A DNA stretch of 43,916 nucleotides from NCBI GenBank assembly GCA_020247055.1, contig JADCJL010000206.1, positions 1 through 43,916 on the forward strand, written 5' to 3'. The notes beneath the pieces are model-generated. The model was not told the DNA's origin. It did no database searches and saw only the letters and a list, made by a program, of their open reading frames with translations. This stretch comes from Acidobacteriaceae bacterium (GTDB lineage: Bacteria; Acidobacteriota; Terriglobia; Bryobacterales; Bryobacteraceae). The translations under genes and the position numbers were made by a program. This document shows, piece by piece, positions 26,946 through 36,787 of this stretch. Numbering within the stretch: the first letter of the stretch is position 1; every line of letters begins with the position of its first letter.

Positions 26946-27683
26946 CTACTCCAGACTCTCGGTCTGCTCCAGATTCAACGTCTGCTCACTCTGAAACTGC
27001 TGGTCTTCCACCACCACCGAATTCAAACCGATCCGGACCACCCGGTAGCGCTTCTGAATCACCTCGCCTTCACCGGCCACATAGATCTCCTCGCCTTCGA
27101 GGAAGAAGGCTCGCTTGGCCTTGGCCCGCGCGCCGCCCACGAAGCCATAAAACTTCAGCGGGATCGGCGGGGCGGCCGGCTTCACCGGCGCGGCCGGGGT
27201 GATGCTCACCGGCGGTGGGGGCGCGGCGGCAGCGGCAGCCACGGCTGGCTTCGGGAAGATCTTGGGCGGGTCGGGCTGCTTCGGCGGCGGCGCCGCGCCA
27301 AAGTCAAAGATCGTTCGCGCTCCGCCCTCAATCCGCACCCCGCCGAGGCGCCGGATCAGTTCGAGGCGCAGCGTCGGGTCGATCGTCGCCGGGTCGACGC
27401 GGTCCTCGGCGCGGGCCGCTTTGAGGACCGGCTTGAACTCCTGCACCGCCGCCCGCAGCGCGGGGCGCGTAGTGGCTGCCGCTTCGGCCTCCGCCTTGCC
27501 TTTCCGGGCCGGCGCCGGCCGGGCCACGGAGGATGATCCCGGGGAAGAGACCGCCGGCCGAGACTTCGGCCCGGGCGTCCCTCCACCCGCCGGCCCCGCA
27601 TCGCCGACATACATTACCGCCAGCCCTACCCCAAGAATCCCCACCAGGACCGCGATCTTTTTCGGTTCGGCGCCGAGCTTCAT
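26946..27683 (-). CDS. PilP/GspC-like pilus or secretion periplasmic protein
   Basis: A 245-residue protein with one N-terminal membrane segment (about residues 9-27), a Pro/Ala/Lys-rich linker, and a C-terminal beta-rich domain (about 175-245) holding KFYGFVGG, KRAFFLEGEEIYVAGEGE and YRVVRIGLNSVVVED. This is the homology-region pattern of GspC and PilP, which link the inner membrane platform to the secretin. It overlaps the PilO-like gene by four bases. Assignment rests on pattern and position rather than strong identity. Confidence 0.72.
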   Translation of the reverse strand: MKLGAEPKKIAVLVGILGVGLAVMYVGDAGPAGGGTPGPKSRPAVSSPGSSSVARPAPARKGKAEAEAAATTRPALRAAVQEFKPVLKAARAEDRVDPATIDPTLRLELIRRLGGVRIEGGARTIFDFGAAPPPKQPDPPKIFPKPAVAAAAAAPPPPVSITPAAPVKPAAPPIPLKFYGFVGGARAKAKRAFFLEGEEIYVAGEGEVIQKRYRVVRIGLNSVVVEDQQFQSEQTLNLEQTESLE

Positions 27684-28267
27684 CGCGCGCCTCCCGGACT
27701 CTGCGCCAGCACCGGCAGCGGAGCCTCCCGGACAAACGTATTGGCCCGCAGGTTGATGTTCAATACCCCGGTGCCCTGCTGCGGCGAGGCCGATACCGCC
27801 TCGATAATCAACAGCCGCGGCGCCTGATCCACCTCCTGCAGAAAGTGCAGCAGGTCGGCATAGGTACCTTCGTAGTTGCCGTTAACCGAAAGCATCGACA
27901 GGTCGTTTGAGCCCTCCACCGGGTCTTCGACAAAGCCATGCTCCCGCACCTTCACCCCCGCCCGCTTCGCCATGCCCGACAGCTCGTCAACCACCGTCGA
28001 ATAGGTCGTCGACCGGCTGAGAAAGTAGGTGTTTAAAAACTGGTCGCCCTCATTGCGCCCCCGGTCCATCTTGGCGGTCAACTGCCGGGTCCGTTCGAGC
28101 GCGTTGCCGCGGTCGCGGGCCTGCGTCCGCAGCGCCCGGAGCCGGGCCTCCATCTCCTCGGCCGAGCCGCCAAACGGCGCGTACACAAACCAACCCGCGA
28201 TCAGGTTGGCGCCAAGCAGCACCAGCACGACCAGGCGGGGCAGATCGAGTCTAAAGTTTTTGGGCAT
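27680..28267 (-). CDS. pilO: Type IV pilus assembly protein PilO-like
   Basis: A 195-residue protein with one membrane segment (about residues 10-30), a coiled coil (about 35-75) and a ferredoxin-like C-domain containing VNGNYEGTYADLLHFLQEVDQAPRLL, the classic PilO core. PilO pairs with PilN in the periplasm as part of the inner membrane alignment complex. The gene overlaps its neighbours on both sides, which supports its operon role. Confidence 0.87.
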   Translation of the reverse strand: MPKNFRLDLPRLVVLVLLGANLIAGWFVYAPFGGSAEEMEARLRALRTQARDRGNALERTRQLTAKMDRGRNEGDQFLNTYFLSRSTTYSTVVDELSGMAKRAGVKVREHGFVEDPVEGSNDLSMLSVNGNYEGTYADLLHFLQEVDQAPRLLIIEAVSASPQQGTGVLNINLRANTFVREAPLPVLAQSPGGAR

Positions 28268-28817
28268 AGTTCACACTCACGCGATACCGGTAGAGCGGCT
28301 CACTCTGCGACGGCGGCAGCATCGTGGCCACCGAAGGGATGGAGAAGACCGGCGACGCCTCCATCCGCTTGAGCAGATCGATTACCGGCTCGATACTCTG
28401 CGCCCCGATGGTCATCTCCAACTGAATCTCGTTGCGGGCATTGGCCTGTGGACGCAGCGCAATCAGCCGGGCGTTGTAGGGCAGCACCTGCTCGAGGTCG
28501 GCAAACAGCCGCGACCAACTGATGCCTTTGCGCGCAATCAGCGTGTTCAAAAAGACGCTGCGTTCGAGCACATCGGCGTTTTCGGCCTTCCGCATGACCG
28601 CTTCGAGCGTCGCCTGCTCGGTCGCCATCGCGGCAATCTGCTGTTCGGTCTGCGCCAGGGCCGCCACCAGGTCCGACTTGGCCTGGCGCTCGTTCCAGAT
28701 CAGACCGCCGAGCAGAATGAGAGTAATCACCAGCAGGCCCGTGGCCAAGGCGGAAAAGACCGTCACGGCGCGGTCGTTGCGAAACGGCTCACTCGATAAG
28801 TTGATGGGATAACGCAT
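28251..28817 (-). CDS. pilN: Type IV pilus assembly protein PilN-like
   Basis: A 188-residue protein: short cytoplasmic start MRYPINLSSEPFRN, the conserved INLL-type segment that binds PilM, one membrane helix (about residues 20-40), a coiled coil, and a ferredoxin-like domain. The start at 28817 is chosen because it gives the INLS motif near the N-terminus, lies one base after the pilM stop, and follows GGGGGCGGAG; the frame is open upstream but overlaps pilM. It overlaps pilO by 17 bases. Confidence 0.85.
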   Translation of the reverse strand: MRYPINLSSEPFRNDRAVTVFSALATGLLVITLILLGGLIWNERQAKSDLVAALAQTEQQIAAMATEQATLEAVMRKAENADVLERSVFLNTLIARKGISWSRLFADLEQVLPYNARLIALRPQANARNEIQLEMTIGAQSIEPVIDLLKRMEASPVFSIPSVATMLPPSQSEPLYRYRVSVNYAQKL

Positions 28818-28818
28818 G

Positions 28819-29759
28819 TTAACTCCGCCCCCCCGAAGCCAGATAGCCCAGCAAGCCGGCGTTGCACGGATTCGGCGTGCCCAGGGGGGAGGTAAGCGTC
28901 TCCACCGGCAGATCCACATCCACCGGCAGCGATTCGAGACCGCACAAATGCACCGCGTCCGGCCGAAGCTTCAACTCCTCCTCAAGATACGCCAGCGTCG
29001 GGTACAGGACGCGCCCGAACTCCTCCTCATCGCAAAATCGCTCCAGGCTCCGCGCCATCCGCGACGAAAACGCCAGATTGGACACCCCCGCCTCCTGGCC
29101 CTCCTCGCTCAAGGCCAACTCTACGCACCGCAGCAGCCGCACCCGCCCCGCCACCGTCACCGCCACGGTCAGTACCTTCCCCGATAGCTTGACCAGAACC
29201 TGGCAACCCGTCACCGGCACCAGTTCGAGCGCTGCCAGTGTCGAGGTGGTGATCCGCCCCGGCCACAGACCCGCCGCCCGGAAGGCGGCCTCGTACTTGG
29301 CCAGAATCTCGAGCGAGACCAGCGTCGCGAGCACGTCCACCTCTTTGGCCCCATCCGGCCGCGGCTGCACGAAGCAACTCACCGCCGCCGCATCGACGTC
29401 AAACGGCACCGTCTTCTTCATGCGGAATCGCACCAGGGCCCGCTGCTCGTCCGGGTCGGCGGGAAACTGGCTGAAGTCGAGCACCGCCATCCGGGCCGCA
29501 AAATCGGGCAGAATCACCATCGCCGTCCGGCGCTCCCGGCCGCCCCCGGCGCCGGCCGCCTCGCGGATGGCCTTTACGAACGATTCATTCCGCAGAATGT
29601 TCTCTTCAAGCGGCGAGATCCGCAGGGTGTCGTCTTCAAAAGCAACCCACCGCGGCGCACCGTTGCGCGTGGCGCAGGCGATCCCCTGCGCCGAAATCTC
29701 GAAGCTCAACTCCGGCGGCGGATCGGCCAACCAACGCTGGATCGTGTCGGTGATCGCCA

Positions 29760-29760
<1 letters not shown>
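28819..29760 (-). CDS. pilM: PilM/GspL-like actin-fold platform protein
   Basis: A 313-residue protein with the divided, actin-like ATPase pattern of PilM and the cytoplasmic part of GspL: the SFEISAQGIACA start, MKKTVPFDVDAAAVSCF and the TSTLAALELVPV region. No membrane segment is evident, which favours PilM over GspL. It is cytoplasmic and should bind the N-terminus of PilN. The TAA of pilB overlaps its ATG by one base. Confidence 0.82.
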
Positions 29761-31391
<1,631 letters not shown>

Positions 31392-32612
31392 TTATCCTCC
31401 AACCGTATCCGCCAAAGAAAAGATGGGCAGGTAAAGCGCCACCAGCACAAACGCCACGAAGATCCCCATGAAGATCATGATGGCGGGCTCAATCAGCGAT
31501 AGCGCTGCCCCGAGCCGCGTCTGCACATCGTCTTCAAAAAACTCGGCTACCGACCCGAGCATGGCCGGCAGCGCACCCGTGGACTCACCCACCTCGATCA
31601 TGTCGAGCGCCAGCGGCGGGAACACCCCGGTGGCGTTGAGCGAAGAAGAGAGCGTCTGCCCTTCGCGCACCGATTTCCGCGTCGATTCCAACGCTTTCGA
31701 AAGCACCCGCGTCCCCACGCTCGCCGCCGCGGTTTCAAGCGCCTGAATCAGCGGAATGCCGCCGAGCAGTAGCGTCGACAGCACCCGGGCAAACTGCGCC
31801 ACCTGATACTTGATCCAGATCTCGCCCGCAATGGGCATCTTCAGCTTAATCCGGTCGAGCACCTCCTGGCCCGCCGCGGTCTTGGCCCAGGCCCGGATGC
31901 CGAATCCGGCGCCGACGACTCCCAGCAGGCCGAACCACAGATACTCCTGCGCCGCCTCCCCGAACGAGATCAGCAGCGTGGTCAGCAGCGGCAGTTTGGC
32001 GTTCATGCTGCTGTAGAGCGAGCTGAACTGCGGCACAACGTAGGTGATCAGAAACACCACCAGCAGTAGCACCAACACGATCAACAGGCTCGGATAGATC
32101 AGCGAGGCGATCAGCTTCTTGCGCACCGCCAGGGTCATCCGCTGGTAGTTCACAAAGCGCTCGAGCACCTCGACGAGCGCTCCGCTCCGCTCCCCGGCCA
32201 GCAGCGAGGTGACGTAAATCGGCGGAAAAACACCCTGCTTGGCGAAGGCGTCCGACAGGCTCGTTCCCACCCGCACATCGTCCCGCACGGCCGAAATCAG
32301 CGGGCTCATCCGGGCGTCGGTGAGCCGCGTGGCCAGCAGGTCGAGCGATTTGAGAATCGGCAAACCAGCCTTGATCAGGGTGACGAACTGCTGGTTGAAG
32401 ATGAGAAACTTCTCGAGATTGAGCTTTTTCTTCCGGTTGGCGCCCGTCAGCGAGGGCGCCAACTGGTCGAACTTGCCCCGCGCCTTGACCGAATAGACGA
32501 GAAAACCCTGCTGCGTAAAGCGTTCCCGCAACTCCTGTTCCGATCCCGCCTCGGCAATCTCCTGCTTGATCTGGCCCCGCGCATCGGCGTACTTCAAAAC
32601 AAACTCGGCCAT
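31392..32612 (-). CDS. pilC: Inner membrane platform protein PilC/GspF
   Basis: A 406-residue GspF-domain protein with two homologous halves (about residues 70-190 and 270-395), each ending in hydrophobic helices; the T2SSF signature parts FVTLIKAGLPIL and FARVLSTLLLGGIPLI are clear. It is the rotor-like inner membrane partner of the PilB/GspE ATPase. It starts directly after the LolA-like stop and ends directly before pilB, with no spare base on either side. Confidence 0.95.
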   Translation of the reverse strand: MAEFVLKYADARGQIKQEIAEAGSEQELRERFTQQGFLVYSVKARGKFDQLAPSLTGANRKKKLNLEKFLIFNQQFVTLIKAGLPILKSLDLLATRLTDARMSPLISAVRDDVRVGTSLSDAFAKQGVFPPIYVTSLLAGERSGALVEVLERFVNYQRMTLAVRKKLIASLIYPSLLIVLVLLLVVFLITYVVPQFSSLYSSMNAKLPLLTTLLISFGEAAQEYLWFGLLGVVGAGFGIRAWAKTAAGQEVLDRIKLKMPIAGEIWIKYQVAQFARVLSTLLLGGIPLIQALETAAASVGTRVLSKALESTRKSVREGQTLSSSLNATGVFPPLALDMIEVGESTGALPAMLGSVAEFFEDDVQTRLGAALSLIEPAIMIFMGIFVAFVLVALYLPIFSLADTVGG

Positions 32613-33260
32613 CTAGCGCTCCCCCCCGGCCACCACTTCGACGCCGGGCGGCGCTACGAACGTAAAGATCGCATCATTCAAAACGGGGTTGCGGACCTCG
32701 CCCGAGAACTGAAAAATCGTCGTCGCTCCGTCCTGGTTTCGGATGGTCAGCGTGGCGATCCGGCTGTCCGGGCCCACGGTAAAGGCGACCTGCGCAAAAG
32801 GCGACTTTTGCGGGTTCTTCGGTTCGGCCGTAATCGTCACCATGCCGCCGGACGGCTGAATCAAAAACTTGCCGAAGTCCCGCTGGAAGTCCAGCCTACC
32901 GATCAGGAACGCGAGCGGGGCCTGAATATCTTCGGCCTCCTTCAGCTTCATCTTCTCGGCGCGCCGGGCCAGGACCGAGTAGTACCAGTAGTCGCTGCCG
33001 TCGGAGATAAACAGCTTGCCGTCCGGCCGCGTGTACTCCCAGCGCATTCGCCCCGGCTTGCGTAGGCGCAGGCTGCCGGATTCCACCCGCCGCGCCCGGT
33101 TCGGGGCGATGTAGGTCTGTTCAAACGCCAACTCCAGCGTCCGGACCGAGTTGTAACGGTCCTCGACACCCCGGAGCAGACGGGCCAGGTCCACGGCATC
33201 CGCCCCCGCGAGCGTTGCCGCGGCAAGCAGAAGGCCAAAGAGAGAGCGAATGCAGGTCAC
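32613..33260 (-). CDS. lolA: LolA-like outer membrane lipoprotein carrier
   Basis: A 215-residue periplasmic protein with a cleavable signal (about residues 1-19) and the LolA fold motifs: FEQTY, GSLRLRKPGRMRWEY and GKLFISDGSDYWYYS. LolA escorts lipoproteins from LolCDE to the outer membrane. The gene abuts pilC, so it is likely co-transcribed with the pilus platform; it might serve the pilotin or another lipoprotein of that machine (inference). Confidence 0.87.
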   Translation of the reverse strand: MTCIRSLFGLLLAAATLAGADAVDLARLLRGVEDRYNSVRTLELAFEQTYIAPNRARRVESGSLRLRKPGRMRWEYTRPDGKLFISDGSDYWYYSVLARRAEKMKLKEAEDIQAPLAFLIGRLDFQRDFGKFLIQPSGGMVTITAEPKNPQKSPFAQVAFTVGPDSRIATLTIRNQDGATTIFQFSGEVRNPVLNDAIFTFVAPPGVEVVAGGER

Positions 33261-33306
33261 CGAAAGGAATAGACGCGCGCCGGCCGCGTCTCGTGCAGGG
33301 CAAATC

Positions 33307-34428
33307 TTAGTGGCCTGGCCACTCGTTGACGGCCGTAATCACCCGTTCCACCTCCTCGGAGGTCAGCTGCGGGTGAATCGGCAGGCTGACTTCGCCCGCG
33401 GCCAACTCCCGCGCCACCCCGAGATCCCCGTGCCGCACAAAAGCCACCCCCACCATCGCCGCCTGGTCCGGGATCAGAATGGGGTAGTGCCGGCCTGTCG
33501 CAATGCCGCGCGCCTTGAGATGCGCCTCGAACTGCTCCCGCGCGGTCGCGGCGACAGTAACCGGAAACAGGTGCTCACAGGAAGCCGAGCCCGCCACCGG
33601 CCGCAGCAGCCGCACCCCGGAATGCCGCATGCCGGCCGTATACGCGGCGGCGATCTGTTGCCGGCGCCGGGTCCACTCCCCCAGCCGCGGCAGCAGGGCC
33701 GCGCGCAGAATCGCCGCCTGCAGCTCGTCCAGCCGGCTGTTCCAGCCGATCTCGTCGTGCTGGTACTTGGCGCTCTGGCCGTAGTCGCGCAACCGGCGCA
33801 CCTGGGCGGCGAGCTCCGCGTCGCCGGTGAGGACCGCCCCGCCATCGCCCATCGCCCCCAGGTTCTTGGTCGGATAGAAGCTCGTCGCCGCCAGCCGCCC
33901 CACCGTGCCCGTCGGCCGCCCGCGCCAGGCGGCGCCGATCGACTGCGCGCAGTCCTCAAGAACCGTCAGCCCGAACCGGTCCCGCAGCGCGGCCAGCCGG
34001 TCGAGGTCGAGGCACTGGCCGAAAAGATGAACGGGCAGCAGGAAGCGGATACCCGGCTCGGCGGCCAGCACGGCTTCGGCCTCGTCGAGATCGAGCAGCC
34101 CGTTGGCATCGGTATCGCAGTACACCGGCACCCCCCCGAGCCGCACAATCGCCATCGTGGTGGCAAAGGCCGAAAGCGGCGTCGTCAGTACCCGGTCGCC
34201 GCAGCGCAGTCCGAGGGCGCGGAGGCCGATCTCCAGGGCGTCCAGTCCGCTGCCTACCCCGACGGCGTGGTCCGGCCCCCAAAACCGCGCCAGTTCCCGC
34301 TCAAACTCCGCAACCTGGGCGCCCAGCACATACCACCCACTCGACCCCACCAGGTCGACCGCGCTCCGCACCTGGTCGCCGATCTCGGACCATTGGCGCT
34401 TGAAGTCGTTTAGTAGTATCGGCTGCAT
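33307..34428 (-). CDS. DegT/DnrJ/EryC1-family sugar aminotransferase
   Basis: A 373-residue PLP enzyme of the nucleotide-sugar aminotransferase family. Seen: VGVGSGLDALEIGLRALGL, LPVHLFGQCLDL, EDCAQSIGA, and the Lys of SFYPTKNLGAMGDGG that binds PLP; WNSRLDELQAAIL follows. These enzymes make 3- or 4-amino sugars for surface or flagellar glycans. The ATG at 34428 is preferred; a GTG at 34449 would add seven residues. Neighbours are a glycosyltransferase-like TPR protein and flagellins, so a sugar for flagellin is a reasonable guess. Confidence 0.9.
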   Translation of the reverse strand: MQPILLNDFKRQWSEIGDQVRSAVDLVGSSGWYVLGAQVAEFERELARFWGPDHAVGVGSGLDALEIGLRALGLRCGDRVLTTPLSAFATTMAIVRLGGVPVYCDTDANGLLDLDEAEAVLAAEPGIRFLLPVHLFGQCLDLDRLAALRDRFGLTVLEDCAQSIGAAWRGRPTGTVGRLAATSFYPTKNLGAMGDGGAVLTGDAELAAQVRRLRDYGQSAKYQHDEIGWNSRLDELQAAILRAALLPRLGEWTRRRQQIAAAYTAGMRHSGVRLLRPVAGSASCEHLFPVTVAATAREQFEAHLKARGIATGRHYPILIPDQAAMVGVAFVRHGDLGVARELAAGEVSLPIHPQLTSEEVERVITAVNEWPGH

Positions 34429-34470
34429 GGATACCACTACCGATGACACGAACCGGCCGCCCGGCGCAAC

Positions 34471-36318
34471 TTAGCCCAGCGCCGCCGCCACCTCGGCCAT
34501 CACCGCCGCCCAGTCGCCGGGTCGCGGCTGGCGGAAGATCCGCACCGATGGGTACCACGGCGAATCGCCCCGGTTTTGCAGCCAGCGCCAGTCGGCCGCG
34601 TAGGGCAGCAGCAGCCAGGTCGCCTTGCCCAGAGCGCCCGCCAGGTGCACCATCGACGTATCCACCGTAATAACGAGGTCGAGCGCCTCCACCAGCCCCG
34701 CCGTATCCGCAAAATCCCCCACCTCCGGCCCCAGGTCGAGCGCCGCTATTGCGGGCGGCGCGGCTACTCCGTATTGCAGATGCACCAGCGCCACGCTGGA
34801 CAAGCTAGCCACAGGCTCCCAGGCAGCGAAGCCGGTGCTCCGGTTGCGGTCGTTCTTGTACTTGGGGTTGCCTTGCGAAACGAAGCCAACCAGACGACGC
34901 GGCCGCAGCGGGGCGAGACGTTCCCGCCAGCGCTCCCGGGCTGTCTCCGGCGCGGCAAGGTAACGGGGCGCGGACGGGATCGTCTCAAGCGTCGTCCCCA
35001 CCAGACCCGGCACGCTGAGCAGGGGGACATGATAATCGGCCGCCGGCGCCGGGTCCACCGGCGCTAACACCAGTTCCGGCCGCGGGTCGAGCGTCTCGAG
35101 CAGCGGCGCCAGCTTGGGCGGGCACTCAAAGATCACCCGCGCCCCCCGCGCGGCCAGCACCCCCAGATACCGGCAAAACTGCAGCGTATCGCCCAGCCCC
35201 TGCTCGGCGTACACCAGAATCGACCGTCCTTCGAGCGGCTCCCCGGTCCACCGCGGCATCGGAAAGGGCCGTCGGGGAAAGGCGCCCGCGGTCTCAAAAC
35301 GAGCCTCGTAGCCCCGCCAGCCCGCGGTCAGCCGGCCGGCCGTCAGATGGGCCAGACCGGCGTTCCAGACCGCGGATGGTTCGGTCGGGTCGAGCGTGAG
35401 TGCCCGCTCGGCGCAGGCGATCGCTCCTTCGAGATCGCCCTGACCCAGCAGACAGCTGCCCAGGTTGGTCCACGCCCCGGCGTGCGCCTCATCCCGGGCC
35501 AGCACCTGTCGCAGTTCGGTCATCGCCGCATCGAGCTCGCCGATCTCCTGCAGTAGCGTACCCAGGTTGTAGCGAGCGCCGATGTATTCCGGGCGGACCG
35601 CCAAACACGCCGCGTAGTGCTCCCGGGCGCGGGCGGTCTCGCCCAGACTCTGGAGCAGGACGCCCAGATTGTTCTGGGCATCGGCGTGCGCCGGGTCTTC
35701 GGCCACGACCTGCGCAAACGCCTCGACGGCCTGGTTGATCCGGTCCAGGTACATAAAAACGACGCCCAGCGTGTAGCGGGCCGCCGTCTCCCGCGGGTGC
35801 GCCTGCAGAATCGACTCCAACTGCTCGCGCGCCTGCTCATTTTCGCCGGCGAGGGCCAGGTTCTGCGCCCGGGCCACGCGCCAGGCGACGGGCTCCCGGT
35901 CCGGCGCCCGGCTGCTTTCAAGGGCGCTATCCCACGCCCCGGCCGCCTCCCGGAAACGTCCCAGGCCGCCGAGCAGTTCCGCCACCCGCACCCACAGGCC
36001 GGAGTCCCCCGGCTGGCCGGTGAGCGCCTGCCGGTAGCAGGCCACCGCGGCCTCCGGCTGGCCCTGCCGTTCGAGCAAAATGCCCAGATTCCGGCACAGG
36101 TGGGGTGCGGGGCCTTCGAGGCCGATGGCCGCCCGTAGCAGTTGCACGGCCGTATCCGGCCGGCCGGTTTCGGCGTGGAGCAGACCGAGCAGCTGAAGCC
36201 CGTTGGCATCGCCCGGCGAGCGGTCAAGCGCCTGCAGGTAGAGCTGTTCGGCCTCGCGCCAACGGCCCGCCTGATGCAACTGCTGCGCTTTTTGAATGGT
36301 CCGGGCCGCTGCCTTCAT
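34471..36318 (-). CDS. TPR protein with C-terminal glycosyltransferase-like domain
   Basis: A 615-residue protein. Residues about 1-340 are tandem tetratricopeptide repeats (for example DPAHADAQNNLGVLLQSLG and GARYNLGTLLQEIGELDAA). Residues about 345-615 form a GT-B, family 9/41-like domain with ILVYAEQGLGDTLQFCRYL, LVGFVSQGNPKYKNDRNRS and the nucleotide-sugar-binding part ITVDTSMVHLAGALGK. This layout is typical of TPR glycosyltransferases that modify proteins, often flagellins or pilins, in the cytoplasm. The gene stands between the aminotransferase and the flagellins on the same strand. Acceptor and donor are inferred only. Confidence 0.87.
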   Translation of the reverse strand: MKAAARTIQKAQQLHQAGRWREAEQLYLQALDRSPGDANGLQLLGLLHAETGRPDTAVQLLRAAIGLEGPAPHLCRNLGILLERQGQPEAAVACYRQALTGQPGDSGLWVRVAELLGGLGRFREAAGAWDSALESSRAPDREPVAWRVARAQNLALAGENEQAREQLESILQAHPRETAARYTLGVVFMYLDRINQAVEAFAQVVAEDPAHADAQNNLGVLLQSLGETARAREHYAACLAVRPEYIGARYNLGTLLQEIGELDAAMTELRQVLARDEAHAGAWTNLGSCLLGQGDLEGAIACAERALTLDPTEPSAVWNAGLAHLTAGRLTAGWRGYEARFETAGAFPRRPFPMPRWTGEPLEGRSILVYAEQGLGDTLQFCRYLGVLAARGARVIFECPPKLAPLLETLDPRPELVLAPVDPAPAADYHVPLLSVPGLVGTTLETIPSAPRYLAAPETARERWRERLAPLRPRRLVGFVSQGNPKYKNDRNRSTGFAAWEPVASLSSVALVHLQYGVAAPPAIAALDLGPEVGDFADTAGLVEALDLVITVDTSMVHLAGALGKATWLLLPYAADWRWLQNRGDSPWYPSVRIFRQPRPGDWAAVMAEVAAALG

Positions 36319-36420
36319 CTGATACCACCATCGGCGGAAGCCGGAGCGGGGACCAGAGCGCCGGCCCGGAAAATGAACCCGGATTGTTCCGAAGCTCCGT
36401 CTGCGCGCGGCCTATCTATC

Positions 36421-36456
36421 TCTGCGCACAGGCTCTGCGCACAGGCTCTGCGTACA
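36421..36456. repeat. 13-bp tandem repeat, 2.8 copies, at the 3' end of the broken flagellin
   Basis: TCTGCGCACAGGC occurs at 36421-36433 and 36434-36446, followed by a partial third copy (36447-36456, one mismatch). The array ends two bases from the flagellin stop codon (36459-36461). The core GCGCACAGGC also occurs once inside the gene at 37148-37157. Confidence 0.9.
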
Positions 36457-36731
36457 CACTATCCGTTGCGGAGCAGCGACAGGACCTGCTGCGGCGCCGT
36501 GTAGGCCTGCGCGAGCGCTGCGATGCCACCCTCGAGCAGGATCTGCGCCCGGGTCAGGCTGGCGGTCTCCTGAGCCAGATCCGCATCCCGGATCAACGAC
36601 TCGGAGGCGGCCAGGGTGGTGAACTGGGACTGGGCCAGATCCACTGCGAAGGGGAACTGGTTCTGTCCCCGGCCAATCACCGCCTGGGCCGCGCCGAGCC
36701 GGGAGACGGCATCGCTCAGGGCGGTGACCGT

Positions 36732-36787
36732 CCGCGCGGCCGCCGCCGCGCTCTCAATGCCCGCGCGGCCGCCGCCGCGCTCTCAAT
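36732..36787. repeat. 29-bp tandem duplication that shifts the flagellin frame
   Basis: A 27-bp sequence (CCGCGCGGCC to CTCTCAAT) occurs at 36732-36758 and again at 36761-36787, separated by GC. The net gain is 29 bases, which is not a multiple of three. With one copy the minus-strand reading continues as IESAAAAARTVTALSDAVSR, the same length as in both paralogs; with two copies it ends at a TGA at 36718-36716. Confidence 0.92.

Noticed and set aside
33250-34413. 387-codon + strand frame opposite the aminotransferase
   Set aside because: Shadow of the PLP enzyme; composition is typical of antisense frames in GC-rich DNA.
36319-36458. Terminator after the broken flagellin
   Set aside because: No stem with T-run was found on the minus strand here; only the 13-bp tandem repeat is clear.
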